Shown: positions 31,171 to 42,309, counted from the first letter of the stretch. The stretch is DNA of 64,000 nt from Rhododendron vialii (GCF_030253575.1 NC_080561.1:9892501-9956500); one strand, 5' to 3'. Notes: generated from the sequence alone by a model not told the origin. Program-made: numbers and translations.

Positions 31171-33975
31171 CTAAACAAAGAACTTTCGTAGATTATGAAC
31201 ATTCCAAGGCCTTGGAATTGGATCACCATCCAAATCTGCCAATCGATAGGCTCCTATGCCTACAATCTCAGTTACTCTATATGGGCCCTCCCAGTTGGCC
31301 CCCAGCTTGCCTTCGTTGGCCACCTTGGTGTTGCCGAACACTTTTCGTAGCACGAGGTCCCCAACACCAAATTCTCGAGGATGAACATGCTTGTTGTAGC
31401 TTTTCATCAGCTGTTCTTGGTAAGAAGCAAGATGAACCAAGGCTTTTTCTCTCCTCTCCTCGGCGAGGTCAAGCTCAATTTCAAGAGCCCTGTCATTGCC
31501 TCCACTTTCAACCAAAACTGTCCTGTTGGTCGGCAGGCCTACCTCCAGAGGTATGACAGCCTCTGTTCCATAGGCCAATGAATAGGGGGTCTCTCCCGTA
31601 GACCTCCTAGGCGTTGTTCGATGAGCCCACAAGACCAATGACAACTCGTCTGGCCATTTTCCCTTAGCTTTGTCAAGTCTTTTCTTGATTCCATCAAGGA
31701 TAGTTTTATTAGACGCCTCTGCTTGCCCATTACTCTGAGGGTAGGCTGGGGTGGAATAAAAATTTCTTATTCCATATTGGGCACAAAAAGCCTTGAATTT
31801 TTTCAGGAATTGGGATCCATTGTCTGTGATCAATGAATAAGGGACCCCAAAACGAGTGATGATGCTTTTCCACACGAACCTTTCTATCATAGGCTCAGTG
31901 ATTTTGGCCAGTGGTTCTGCCTCAATCCACTTTGTAAAATAGTCAGTTGCAACAAGCAGGAATTTTCGATTCCCAGTTGCTTTGTGCAATGGACCCACGA
32001 TATCCATCCCCCATTGAGCAAAAGGCCAGGGACTTGTCAAAGGCACCAAATCTTCGGAGGGTGTTCGAATCATTGGTGAGAATTTTTGACACTTCTCACA
32101 AATCTTTACATACACTTTTGCATCTTCTTGCATGTGTGGCCACCAGTAGCCTTGAGTAATTGCTCGGTGGGCAATGGATCTCCCTCCAGCATGGCTCCCA
32201 CATGTTCCCTCGTGGATCTCATGAAGGAACTTCTGTACCATCTCAGGATGTACACATAGCAAATAGGGACCTGTAAAGGATTTCCTATACAACTTTCCCT
32301 CTGGGGACAGCCAAAACCTAGCAGATTTGACCCTTATCTTGTGGGCCTCCTTTTTGTCGGAAGGGAGTATCTCGTCTCGTAAGTACTCCATGATTGGGTC
32401 CATCCAACTTGGTCCTTGGTTCACGTCCAAGACCAAGTTTATACTCCTCCCAATGCTCGGCTCATTTAGATATTCTACTGCCACCCTTCTTTTGAACTCA
32501 GTTGGTACAGCTGCAGCCAACCAAGCTAAGGAATCCGCATGAGCATTCTGTCCTGAACTTATTTGCTCAATATATACCCTCCCGAAGGTATCAAGCAAGT
32601 CCTTGGCTGCCTGCACGTAGGCCACCATCTTTTCATTTCGAGTCTCGTACTCGCCGGACAGCTGATTCACAACAAGCTGGGAATCACAATACACCCTGAC
32701 CCGTTCTGCTTTAAGGGTCTTTGCACTTCTTAATCCAGCCAAGAGTGCTTCATATTCAGCCACATTATTCGACGCACTGAATCCAAGCCGAACAGAGAGT
32801 TCAATCAAAACTCCTTGAGGAGGAAAGAGGACAATTCCAATTCCAGAACCAGTATTACACGCTGATCCATCAACGAATAACTTCCATTCTTTGGGATCCT
32901 GTTCGGCTACGGGTTGATCCTTCAAGGATGATGTCTTAGCTGCTTGTTCCTTTCTCGTAGGAGGCAAGGGAGCAACAGTGGGGGAAAATTCTGCCACAAA
33001 ATCAGCCAACACCTGGCCTTTAATTGTTGTGCGTGGCTGATACTCGAGATCATACTGACTTAACTCCACGGACCACGTCGAGATCCTTCCCGAAAAATCT
33101 GCCTTTCGAAGCAGTGATTTTAATGGATACTCAGTATAAACCACAACCTTATGGCTTTGGAAGTGGTGTGGCAATTTCCTGGTTGCTGTCCTAAGTGCCA
33201 GGACAAGTTTTTCTAAAGGCAGATATCTCGTCTCTGCATCCAACAATGTCTTGCTAATATAATAAATGGGGATTTGCTCGATCCCCAAATCCCTCAACAA
33301 GACTGCACTTACTGCATGCTCGGAAACAGCTAAGTACAGAATTAAAGACTCATCAGGCTGTGGAGTTGACAACAGTGGGGGCTCGGCCAGGTATTTCTTC
33401 AGGTCCTGGAAAGCTTGCTCACATTCTGCTCCCCATTCAAATCCCTCCCTCTTTTTCAATAGCTGAAAAAAGGGTCTGCATTTATCGCTTGACCTGCTGA
33501 TGAATCTGTTAAGTGCTGCTGCCATTCCAGTCAGCCTCTGGACTTCCTTGGTGGTTTTGGAACTCTGTAGTCTCTGTAAGGCATCAATCTGATCGGGATT
33601 TGCCTCTATCCCTCTCAAAGTTACCAAATGGCCCAGGAATTTTCCTGAACCAACTCCAAACGCACACTTCGAGGCGTTGAGTTTTAGTTTATACTTCCTC
33701 AGGATTTCGAACACTTCCTTTAGATCAGAAATATGCCCTCCCTTTTCTCGACTCTTTACCACCATATCATCTATGTAAACTTCCAAAGTCTTCCCGATGA
33801 GCTTCTTGAACATAATGGTTGCAAGTCTTTGGTATGTAGCCCCAGCATTCCTCAGCCCAAACGGCATGACACTGTAACAGTATAACCCTCGTGGTGTGAT
33901 GAACGAAGTCTTCTCTTGATTAGGTTCAAACATAGCAATCTGGTGATATCCTCGATATGCATCAAGAAAACTCAT
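31171..33975 (-). CDS. Pol polyprotein, downstream part (RT, RNase H, aRNase H, integrase), 934 codons
   Basis: This is the continuation of the 33976-36861 frame after one TGA. The domains are: RT palm with YIDD (residues 67-70); gypsy RNase H (about 205-330); an archaeal-type second RNase H (about 365-490, with FVDGS, E408 and YCDSQ); integrase zinc finger (about 588-632, H..H..CxxC); and integrase core with D658, D718 and E753 (D-D-35-E). The C-terminal region ends GPYRVTEIVGIGAYRLADLDG. The dual RNase H is diagnostic of the Tat lineage. All catalytic residues visible here are kept. The first ATG of this frame lies inside the RT, so a product from it alone would lack the RT fingers. No chromodomain is seen. 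Confidence 0.95.
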   Translation of the reverse strand: MSFLDAYRGYHQIAMFEPNQEKTSFITPRGLYCYSVMPFGLRNAGATYQRLATIMFKKLIGKTLEVYIDDMVVKSREKGGHISDLKEVFEILRKYKLKLNASKCAFGVGSGKFLGHLVTLRGIEANPDQIDALQRLQSSKTTKEVQRLTGMAAALNRFISRSSDKCRPFFQLLKKREGFEWGAECEQAFQDLKKYLAEPPLLSTPQPDESLILYLAVSEHAVSAVLLRDLGIEQIPIYYISKTLLDAETRYLPLEKLVLALRTATRKLPHHFQSHKVVVYTEYPLKSLLRKADFSGRISTWSVELSQYDLEYQPRTTIKGQVLADFVAEFSPTVAPLPPTRKEQAAKTSSLKDQPVAEQDPKEWKLFVDGSACNTGSGIGIVLFPPQGVLIELSVRLGFSASNNVAEYEALLAGLRSAKTLKAERVRVYCDSQLVVNQLSGEYETRNEKMVAYVQAAKDLLDTFGRVYIEQISSGQNAHADSLAWLAAAVPTEFKRRVAVEYLNEPSIGRSINLVLDVNQGPSWMDPIMEYLRDEILPSDKKEAHKIRVKSARFWLSPEGKLYRKSFTGPYLLCVHPEMVQKFLHEIHEGTCGSHAGGRSIAHRAITQGYWWPHMQEDAKVYVKICEKCQKFSPMIRTPSEDLVPLTSPWPFAQWGMDIVGPLHKATGNRKFLLVATDYFTKWIEAEPLAKITEPMIERFVWKSIITRFGVPYSLITDNGSQFLKKFKAFCAQYGIRNFYSTPAYPQSNGQAEASNKTILDGIKKRLDKAKGKWPDELSLVLWAHRTTPRRSTGETPYSLAYGTEAVIPLEVGLPTNRTVLVESGGNDRALEIELDLAEERREKALVHLASYQEQLMKSYNKHVHPREFGVGDLVLRKVFGNTKVANEGKLGANWEGPYRVTEIVGIGAYRLADLDGDPIPRPWNVHNLRKFFV

Positions 33976-36861
33976 TCACTCGTAACCAGAGGTTGCATCA
34001 ACCAATTGGTCAATCCTGGGCAACGAAAAACTGTCCTTAGGACACGCTTTGTTCAGGTCCGTGAAGTCTACACAGACACGCCACTTCCCGTTCTTCTTCT
34101 TTACCACAACGGTGTTGGATAACCACTCCGGGTAATAGACTTCACGTATTGCCTTGGCCTCCAGTAATCGATCGACCTCCTCAATCACTGCATCTACATG
34201 CTGCACGGCTGCCCTTCGTTTCTTCTGAATGATCGGCTTATGCAGAGGATCAATGTTTAAATGGTGACAGATCACATCTGCATCCACCCCAGGCATTTCC
34301 TCAGGCACCCATGCAAAAACATCCATATAGTCTTTTAGGAACTTTACCGATTCGGCCTTTTCATCTGCTGGCAGTGATTTTCCAATTAAAAAATATCTTT
34401 CAGGATCAATCTCGTTGATCTGAATCTTCTCCAGGCCCTCAACCACTTTTTCAGCCGGGCTTCTTCCAACATCCTCGATGGTTGGTTGATCTGGTACTTC
34501 TAATGTGTGAACATGGTGGACCTTTGGGGCTGTTTTGATGATGGAAATCAAGCATTGCTGTGCCACCTTTTGGTTTCCTTTAAGGACTTCAATCCCATTT
34601 GAACCTGGGAATTTCACCATCTGGTGATAAGTCGAGGAGACTGCTCTCATTTTGTGCAACCACGTCCTCCCTATAATCGCGTTGTAGGAAGATGGGACAT
34701 CGACCACCAAAAAGTCCGTTCTCAACACTACTGATCCAGCCCGAACAGGTAACGTCACCTTCCCAAGGGGCCAGACTGCTCCTGCACCGAACCCAATAAG
34801 AGGCGTTGTAGACTGTTCTAAGTCTGATTGGGCCAGCCCCATCTTTTTGAATGCATCATAGTACAATACCTCTGTACAACTCCCCGAGTCCACTAGAATT
34901 CTTTCGATGTCATATTCCCCAACTCGGAGGGTTACGACCAATGCATCGTTATGGGGTATTTGGACCTCTCCCAAGTCATCATCACTGAATGCCAAGCTCT
35001 CATTGCATACATCAGTCTCTCGCCCTCTCTTGTGTCCCAATCGCATCACGTGCTGATCGTGTTTGACCTGTCTTTGCAACAGCCTCACCTCACTCCTCGT
35101 ATAAGGTGCAGCCAACCCATGTATCATATGGATCACGCCTTTAGGGATTTGCTCGTAACCCAGCTCCATAGCCTTCCCTTTCTCTTTAGGGTCCTCCTGG
35201 ATAAACTCCTTGAGATAGCCTCGAGAGACCAAATCATCAAGGTGCCTCTTGAATATCTCACAGTCCTCGGTCACATGGCCCCAATCTTTGTGATAACTGC
35301 AGTGCTGATTCGTAGCACGTTTTGCATCTTTGTCTCCGCCTAGACTTGGGGGCCATTTAAAATATGGCTGATTCTTTATTCGATAAAGAATCTTGTAAAT
35401 TGGCTCCTTCCAAACCGTAGTGATAGAAAAGAAGGACTTGGGGTCAGGAGCTTGCTTGTCCTTGTATGGCTCTTTCTTAACCTGCCCATATTCCCTTCTC
35501 TCTCTATAAGTCTTGGGCTCTGGCTTATCCACTTTTTTGGCAGATGCCTTTGGCTGTTCGGCAACTGTCCTGCCATCCTCACGGAGTATGTCATCCTCCA
35601 TTCTGGCATGTTGCTCTATTCGTTCCATCAATTTAGCCAAAGTGGCTACTGGATGTTTATTCAATGATCGGCGCAGCTCTCCCCGAACAGGCAAACCAGT
35701 CTTGAAGGTAGCAATTGCGTACTCCTCGCTGCAACTTTCAATCTCGTTGAAAGTTTCCCAGTACTTCTTTGCATAATCTCTAATTTGCTCGTTCTCCTCC
35801 TGCTTCTTGGTGGAAAGACTCTCAAAAGTCTTTGGGGCATTTCTGCTCGTTAAGAACCGAGCAGTGAATTTCTCTGCTAGCTGCCTCCATCCTCGTATGG
35901 ATCGTGGGGCCAACTTATGAAACCAGGATAAAGCTACCTTGCCAAGACTGGAGGGAAACATCTTGCACAAGATGGAATCATCCCCTTCATGCATAAACAT
36001 GGCCTGTTGATAATGTTGTATGTGAGCTACGGGATCCGTATTTGTCTCGTAAAGTACGAATGCACCGTGCTTCACTCTGCTCGGCAACCTTGCTTCTTGT
36101 AGCCTCTTTGTAAAGGGGGAGGCTGCAATATTACTCAGGGCCTTGCGTGCTGCTTCTCGTGCAGTCACTGTCCCATCCTCTTGCTCTTTTGACTTGTGGG
36201 CCGAAGCCTTGACCCAGTCAGCATCAGGCCTCTCGTACCTGTCTCGATGATGCTTTCTCGTATCCTCTTCCTCGGGGGTAGAACTTCGGTCTCTGCTCCT
36301 CCTTTTTCGTGAAGAAGTCCTTCTCTTTGGTGTTCGGCTTCTACTTTTTCTTCCCCTTTTTCGTGGAGAAGCCTCATGATGCCCTATAACAGGACTTCTG
36401 CTCCTGCTTCTGCTCCTTCTTCCTCGTGAAGGAGCTTTTCTGTATTGTACCACAGCATACCTACTGCCTCTAGAATTTCTTCGAGACAGTCCAGAATCCT
36501 CCGGATGCTCCCTAATTCTTTCCAATTCTCTGATCTCATGCTCTCGTTTTTTAATCAGACGAGCATACTCCTCGACTTCTTGCCTCTTCCTATCAAGAAC
36601 GTCATCGCTATGGTGCACACTCCTGGAGTGCGCGATCGATTCATCCCTTTGATGGGATTTACTCCTTCTCGTGGATCTCGAAGCCGTCTCTCCATCTCCT
36701 CTATTTTTGGAGTTATGATGCACGGTAAGGGGGCGGTCCTTACTCGTGTCCCTCCTGTGCCCACCCTGGGGCTTTCTCGGAGCCCCAGGTGGTGATTTGT
36801 CCCTTCCTCCATCTAACACATCTTTTGGTTCATGCGGTGTTGCTGGAGTTACTTCCACCAT
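33976..36861 (-). CDS. Gag-protease-RT N-terminal polyprotein, 961 aa, ends at a stop inside RT
   Basis: The N-terminal 215 residues are Arg/Ser- and charge-rich (SRSRSRS-type), unusual for gag and possibly RNA- or chromatin-binding. The gag capsid region is about 240-430 (FTKRLQEARLPSRVKHG, WFHKLAPRSI, ARFLTSR). A degenerate zinc knuckle CxxHxxxxHxxxxC is at 521-534, and an aspartic protease with DSGS at 658-661. RT begins near 870 and includes VVVKKKNGKWRVCVDFTDLN. The frame stops with TGA at 33976-33978, between the SGYE and SFLDAYRGYHQI parts of RT. The downstream frame is in phase, so a single substitution explains the break. Gag and protease should still be made. Confidence 0.95.
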   Translation of the reverse strand: MVEVTPATPHEPKDVLDGGRDKSPPGAPRKPQGGHRRDTSKDRPLTVHHNSKNRGDGETASRSTRRSKSHQRDESIAHSRSVHHSDDVLDRKRQEVEEYARLIKKREHEIRELERIREHPEDSGLSRRNSRGSRYAVVQYRKAPSRGRRSRSRSRSPVIGHHEASPRKRGRKSRSRTPKRRTSSRKRRSRDRSSTPEEEDTRKHHRDRYERPDADWVKASAHKSKEQEDGTVTAREAARKALSNIAASPFTKRLQEARLPSRVKHGAFVLYETNTDPVAHIQHYQQAMFMHEGDDSILCKMFPSSLGKVALSWFHKLAPRSIRGWRQLAEKFTARFLTSRNAPKTFESLSTKKQEENEQIRDYAKKYWETFNEIESCSEEYAIATFKTGLPVRGELRRSLNKHPVATLAKLMERIEQHARMEDDILREDGRTVAEQPKASAKKVDKPEPKTYRERREYGQVKKEPYKDKQAPDPKSFFSITTVWKEPIYKILYRIKNQPYFKWPPSLGGDKDAKRATNQHCSYHKDWGHVTEDCEIFKRHLDDLVSRGYLKEFIQEDPKEKGKAMELGYEQIPKGVIHMIHGLAAPYTRSEVRLLQRQVKHDQHVMRLGHKRGRETDVCNESLAFSDDDLGEVQIPHNDALVVTLRVGEYDIERILVDSGSCTEVLYYDAFKKMGLAQSDLEQSTTPLIGFGAGAVWPLGKVTLPVRAGSVVLRTDFLVVDVPSSYNAIIGRTWLHKMRAVSSTYHQMVKFPGSNGIEVLKGNQKVAQQCLISIIKTAPKVHHVHTLEVPDQPTIEDVGRSPAEKVVEGLEKIQINEIDPERYFLIGKSLPADEKAESVKFLKDYMDVFAWVPEEMPGVDADVICHHLNIDPLHKPIIQKKRRAAVQHVDAVIEEVDRLLEAKAIREVYYPEWLSNTVVVKKKNGKWRVCVDFTDLNKACPKDSFSLPRIDQLVDATSGYE

Positions 36862-36890
36862 GGTCGTATTTCAAAAGGGAATTCTTTCGT

Positions 36891-36908
36891 TTCCCACAAA
36901 CGGCGCCA
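36891..36908 (-). other. Primer-binding site of the Tat element
   Basis: Two bases inside the 5' LTR the element strand reads TGGCGCCGTTTGTGGGAA. The first 10 nt match the 3' end of plant tRNA-Asp, but the rest does not. The cognate tRNA is therefore not certain. Confidence 0.75.
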
Positions 36909-36910
36909 CT

Positions 36911-37754
36911 TGTAGGGGGATGAAAACAATTGATGCTTCGGATCAACAGGATTGCAACGGCTTATTCGTGCCTCTTCACCGGAACCCTAGCTCGTCGTCT
37001 GAACCCTAATCTGCAAAATAGACAGGGGGTGAGTGCACCTTTGCCTCTCGTGGCAAAGGCCCTCCGATGCCTTTGTTAGTATCACGTACTAGAAAACTCA
37101 ACCCTAATTATCAGTAGGAAAGCAATAATAATGCAATGTATTGCCTACCTTTTGCCTCTAGGTTTATCTCATATTTATAGATTTTCGTATGCTTATTGCC
37201 CAAGCATTCCTGTTGCTACAGAATTCCTAACTCGTATAGGAAACCCAGGATATCAAGGATTCTCGTTTCCTTTATCAGTTTATGGAAAAGAGTCCTTTTA
37301 GGATTCTTTTCCATTAAGAGCCGAACATCCCATACTCGTTGGGTATCTTTCTCGGATCCTATATTCTCGGGATCTTATTCCTAAACGAAATACTATTGTT
37401 TCTGGACTCTTCCAGAATGTTCCCTCTGCTCTTACTCTCGATTGGAGCTCCTTCTTTGTTCGGCTGTCTCATGGCCGAACAGACTACCTGGACCAGGGAC
37501 TTCACATGTAACTTGGTCCAAATGTAATCAAAATGTCTCCTATCTGCCGAACAGATAGTTTATACCAGTGACTTGTCATGTCATTGGCCTTTATTCAGCC
37601 GAACAGATTGCATGGACCAAGGACTTCACAAGTCATTGTTCCATATCGCTGTTCTTCATGCTGCCCGGCGATAAGTCCAGTCGTATTTACCACGTGTTCC
37701 CAAACATCACGTGTTCGGTAATTAAATGCATCTGCTCGGGAATACCTCCCTACA
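36911..37754 (-). repeat. 5' LTR of the Tat element
   Basis: It is 844 bp with TGTAGGG..CCCTACA ends. It carries the presumed promoter (TATA box at 37172-37179 on the minus strand). It is nearly identical to 26584-27427. Confidence 0.95.
37172..37179 (-). promoter_or_regulatory. TATA box in the Tat 5' LTR
   Basis: The minus strand reads CTATAAATATGAG, a good plant TATA box, placed about 580 bp into the LTR and about 260 bp before its end. It fits a U3/R boundary just downstream. Confidence 0.65.
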
Positions 37755-38225
37755 CCAACTTATGCTTCAATTTCATTTAGCTAGCAAATTAAGCCCAATA
37801 ACTCACATATTAAGCCCAAAACACATCACATAATTAACTTAAAACATAATTAAAGACTAGGGGTATTACACTTTTGTCATCCATTAGTTTCATAACACTA
37901 TCCCTTGGATGACAAACTATTAAACGTATGCCTCGTTAAAACCTTGCCAAGGAAAACCCAATGGGAAAAACCTCTGGTGAAGGAAAAAGAGTACACACGG
38001 TATATAATCTTCAAGTCGTTGACTCCCCCTCAACACTGCATGATTAATCTTTGAGTCGACGCATTCTGATATTGGCTACTAGCTTCTTGAACGTTGTAGC
38101 TGGTAATGCCTTAGTGAATAATTCTGCCAGATTGTCGCAAGAGCGTATTTGCTGAACATCAATATCACTGCTTTCTGGAGGTCATGAGTGTAAAAGAATT
38201 TTGGCGATATGTGCCTAGTTCTGTC

Positions 38226-38582
38226 TCATTTGATATAACCACCTTTGATCTGTGTGATACATGTTGCATTATCTTTATACAAAATTGTTGGACAATCCTT
38301 GATTGAATACAATCTGCATTTCCCCCGAATGTATTGAATCATTGATCTCAACCAAACACATTCATGACTTATTTCACGAATTGCGATGATTTCAGAGTGA
38401 TTAGAAGAAGTAGCAGTCAACGTTTGCTTCACAGAACGCCATGAAATGGCAGAATTGCCGCAAGTAAACACATATCCTGTTTGTGATCGAGTTTTATGTG
38501 GATCCGATAAATAACCAATATCTGCATATCCGATTAATTGTGACGTTGATCCTTTTAAATAAAATAAGCTCAAGTCAACCAT
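38226..38582 (-). pseudogene. Copia RNase H fragment
   Basis: The translation contains the hallmark copia RNase H motifs: GYADIGYLSDPHKTRSQTGY, FTCGNSAISWRSVKQT, SSNHSEIIAIREISHECVWL and YKDNATCI. Upstream RT-connecting sequence (38600-39120) is broken by stops and indels. It is part of the dead element 22459-45627. The first catalytic Asp and the Glu of the SE motif are visible, but the frame is isolated. Confidence 0.85.
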
Positions 38583-39125
38583 TCTTTGGAGGTAATGGAA
38601 AATGTGTTTAATTCCTTTCCAATGCTGCTAAGTTGGAGCAGAACTGTATCAAGCCAACAAATTGACTGAGAACGCTATATTTGGTCATGTATAATTTGCC
38701 AAATACATAAGTGCACCAATTGCACTCATATATGGTACTTCGGGACGAAAGGGACGTTGTTAACATCAAGTGATCAAACCACCATGAGAGTACTCAATGG
38801 ATGCGCTTTATCCATATAAAATTGCTTCAAGACTTTTTCCGTGTATGCCAACTGATGTACTAGGATTACCATTTGGCAAATGCTTGATCAGTAGGCAGAG
38901 ACAAAACTTTGTTTTGCCAAGATCTTTTATTTCAAACTATATTTTCAAATATTCTACGGTTTTTATAAGCTCTTCCAGAGTTCCTACGAGATTTAAATCA
39001 TCGACATAAACCGCAATAATCGTAAACCCAGAGTTTAATTTCTTAGTAAAAATTGATTTCTTAGTAAAAATACACGGACAAATTGGATCATTTTCATATC
39101 CCTCCTTTTGCAAATAATCACTAAG

Positions 39126-39718
39126 TCATTTGTACCACATACGACCAGACTGTTTTAACCCATATAGTGATTTTTGTAACTTAAGAAAATAAACACTTCG
39201 GGGTTTTGAATTGCATGCTTCAGGCATAGCATATCCTTCGGGGATCTTTATGTATATGTCAGCATCTAGTGATCCATATAAATATGTTGTCACTACGTCC
39301 ATCAAATGCATATCTAGACATTTTGTGACTACTACGCTACTCAAAAATCTCAATGTGATACCATCCATTATAGGAGAACATGTATACTCGTAATAAATTC
39401 CAGGTCTTTGTGAGAAGCCTTATGCAACAAGTCATGCTTTGTATCGCACAACTTCATTCTTCTCATTGCGCTTTTGCACAGACACCCATTTATATCCCAC
39501 AAGCTGTATTCCTTCAAAGGTTTGAACTATAGGTCCAAATGCTTCTCTTTTTGCAATAGAGTTAACTCAACTTGAATTGCTTCCTTCCACAATGACCAAT
39601 CATTTCTATGTCGACATTCTTCGGTAGTTTGTGGTTCACTTTCTACATTACTTCTGGTAATGTCAAGAGCAACTTTAAATGAAAATGCATTGTCAACAAC
39701 GATTCTATTTCTATCCAA
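39126..39718 (-). pseudogene. Copia reverse transcriptase fragment
   Basis: Two open blocks carry the start of the copia RT: NDWSLWKEAIQVEL (39527-39718), then after a frame break DVVTTYLYGSLDADIYIKIP...SLYGLKQSGRMWYK (39126-39368). The FLYG-like step and the YGLKQS motif are classical. Stops and shifts separate the blocks and the YVDD region further on is in disrupted sequence. Confidence 0.85.
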
Positions 39719-39752
39719 TATTTCTCCCGGTATTCATATAGTGTATTGAGAT

Positions 39753-42309
39753 TGTCACGCCCTCGATTTTCAACATAAATAATAATCTATTTCAATAATC
39801 AATCTCCGCATAATATAGATAATATCCAAAAGAGAGTTCCCAAATGATCACTTACAAACCAAGTCCCAGAGTTTAGAGATTTTACAACATTGGCACTATG
39901 GCCCAAATTCCATAATTAGTCAAAGAAGATAAATTTAAATGTTACATAATATCTAAAGTTATAAGAGTTCAAATGGATTTACAGTTATACCTTTTCAAGA
40001 AATCAAACAATGGATGATGAAACCATTCCTCGATGACGGCTTTCGAAAGATGTGAAGTCAAGCATGCACACCATGCGCTCCGCTTCAAGATCCTTGCGTT
40101 TTACCTGAAAATGATAGATTGAGCTACACTAGCCCAGTAGAGAATTCTATACTCAAGCTATATGTAAATGCGATGAAACATGCAATAATTGTGAATGGAT
40201 TTCAATGAACGACTTGAGATACGATGGAATGTCATGAAGAACCGACGAACAATGACTAAAGGAATCTATACGTCTTGTAGCTAACCCTAACCATTCATAC
40301 ATCAAGTCGGAAGTAGCATTACACACTCAACAATCCAAATAGCCAACGACAATTTCTCAAACCAATTTAAGATTCCTCAAATGGATGCCACACTTAACTT
40401 CCTTATCTCTTACCATTCATCATCAAGCCTATTTTCATAAAAACATACCTTTTTGGTTGCCAAAATAGTTTTGAGAAAACTCTGGACCTTTACGGGTCAA
40501 ACTCCGTTGATTCGAGTTTGAATAGCCGGAGTCCGTTGATTCTACGGACGAATATCGAAAACCGTTGATTCGCTCAAGAATAGCCGGAGGATTTTCATAA
40601 AAATCCTTTTTCCAAAACCGAGTTCCTTCCTTTTCAAAACTTTGATAAATTCAATTGTTTACTCTCTTTTTCAACGGTTACAATCTCCAATAATACACAG
40701 CTCAATCAATAACATGAACTTCCATAATCAATTATAAATTCCTTCATCGTGTGAGGCATTCAACTGTGTTACCACCACTTGCGTCACAGTGAATTCTCTC
40801 CACCTGGGTTTCCGCATTACCACACCTTGCGTTGCGGGCCCTTTATTTGAATTCTCAATTCAAGCATACACACACACACAAACCATCGTTCAATGTACAA
40901 ACAGGCAACATTTCTTAAATTCACATTGAAATACGAACTCGTAAACATGTCACATCGTACATTGATAAATACCTTTAGTTCACGCTATTCCTCAAAGTCT
41001 ATCACGGCACCCTACGTCACATTCCGAACCCATAACAACTCCCCGATACACCACCCGCTAGGTTCTAAACGAAAATCTTATAAAACGAGTGCCAAATGAA
41101 CTTAGGAAGATCAACAAGACAAAGCACGAGGATATGAGTCATAATATATTCCAACGGATCACTAGACAAGCTTATGTCTACAAATAACTCTCACCACATA
41201 ATCCCTTATAGTCCACGATACTCTTATCAACCTTACGGTACGGTACGTTCTCTATCCAACGACACTAATATTATATACTATAATGAGTGCCAAGAGACAA
41301 GATCGAACAAGTCATTAGGACACAAGTAATCATGCTAGAGAGCGACTTGAACATGTTCTAATTATGTGGGGAAACATAACATGGAATGAGAACAACCTTA
41401 GGAAAAGCCACGGACATCGGCAGAGTGACACTCATCTACTCAAATGGTCATAACTTTCTGTGTACTAAGAGTCTTAAGGTGATTCTAGTGGAAAATGAAA
41501 GCTAACTTCAAGACCTTTGAATCGATATAAAATTTGCATGAAACGGACATCGGACGAAGAAGTTATGGCCGTTTGAAGTTGGGCTGAAACTCAAACGACG
41601 GGCTGAATTTCCAGAGAGGGGAGGGATCGATCCCTCCTCTCTTGGGAATCGATCCCCAAGGTAAAAAGTCATATGAAGTCCATATTTGAATGATGGATCG
41701 ATCCCTCATGCTTGGGGATCAATCCCTAGGCGATTTTGGGAGATTTTCTGCAGATTTTGACAACTTTTCAAATGAACGAAGTAGGACGATCAAAGCTCGA
41801 TTAAAACACGAAATCAACTCATAAACACATAGAATGAGTAAGAAATCCCTACCTCAAGGTTAGAAACTTCAAACACGAGATCAACAAACGAGCCCTAGCT
41901 TCCAAAGCTCCGAAATCCTCCAAGATCCTCCCCCCAAGCCTTACCCAATGCGATACGAGCCCGAGGTTGCGTCCTAGAGATGAAATATAGATGGATCATT
42001 GAGATTTTTGTGAGATGGAGTGAAGTTTTGAGTGAGGGAGCAAGAGAGAGAGAGAGAGAGGTCGGTGGAGAGAGAGGGAGAGCCGAGAGAGAGACGCGAG
42101 GAGAGAGAGATATTTTGGGGGTTTTTAATCCCCTACACACACACCCCTCTATTTATACCCCTGTATATCTATATTACACACATACTCCCTCAAGTTTCCA
42201 TCTTATCACTTCAATCCTCAATTCAATTAATCACCAAACATACCATATTCTCCCAATTAGGTATTTAATATACGTTTCAAAAATTAAAAAAAAATTCCGA
42301 GTCTCTACA
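39753..42309 (-). mobile_element. Solo LTR, 2557 bp, inserted in copia pol
   Basis: On the plus strand the ends are TGTCACGCCC and GTCTCTACA, with the exact 5-bp duplication GAGAT (39748-39752 and 42310-42314). On the minus strand a TATA box (GTATAAATAGAGG near 42148-42160) lies about 155 bp after the LTR start and is followed by GA-rich leader sequence. The family is the same as 59662-64000 and 61059-63814 by shared terminal and internal blocks ('acctgaaaatgata..gagctacact..cccagtaga'). It is non-coding. LTR ends and length suggest a Del/Tekay-type gypsy; this is an inference. Confidence 0.88.

Larger units (their letters stand above)
26584..37754 (-). mobile_element. Full-length Tat-lineage Ty3/gypsy retrotransposon, 11.2 kb
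   Basis: It is transcribed leftwards. Two 844-bp LTRs with TGTAGGG..CCCTACA ends are flanked by the exact duplication CCAAC (26579-26583 and 37755-37759). The order is 5' LTR, primer-binding site, gag-protease-RT-RNase H-second RNase H-integrase, an AT-rich hairpin-rich spacer, a spliced gene on the opposite strand, a polypurine tract and the 3' LTR. The archaeal-type second RNase H and the extra antisense gene are marks of the Tat clade (Grande/Retand-like). The LTRs differ at only 8 sites, so the insertion is young. One stop codon in the reverse transcriptase suggests it cannot move on its own. Confidence 0.95.
22705..37870 (-). mobile_element. Solo LTR (about 1.88 kb) split by two later insertions
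   Basis: On the plus strand it starts TGTCACGACC and ends GGGTATTACA. Its own sequence is 22705-24419, 26532-26583 and 37760-37870. An exact 5-bp duplication CTTTT flanks it (22700-22704 and 37871-37875), inside the 3' LTR of the copia element. It carries a (TTC)n(CT)n microsatellite at about 24302-24375. There is no internal coding region, so it is a solo LTR, probably of a gypsy element with long LTRs. Confidence 0.85.

Noticed and set aside
36445..36812. Long frames opposite and beside the gag N-terminus
   Set aside because: They are shadows of the Arg/Ser-rich gag coding sequence, which is stop-poor in other frames.
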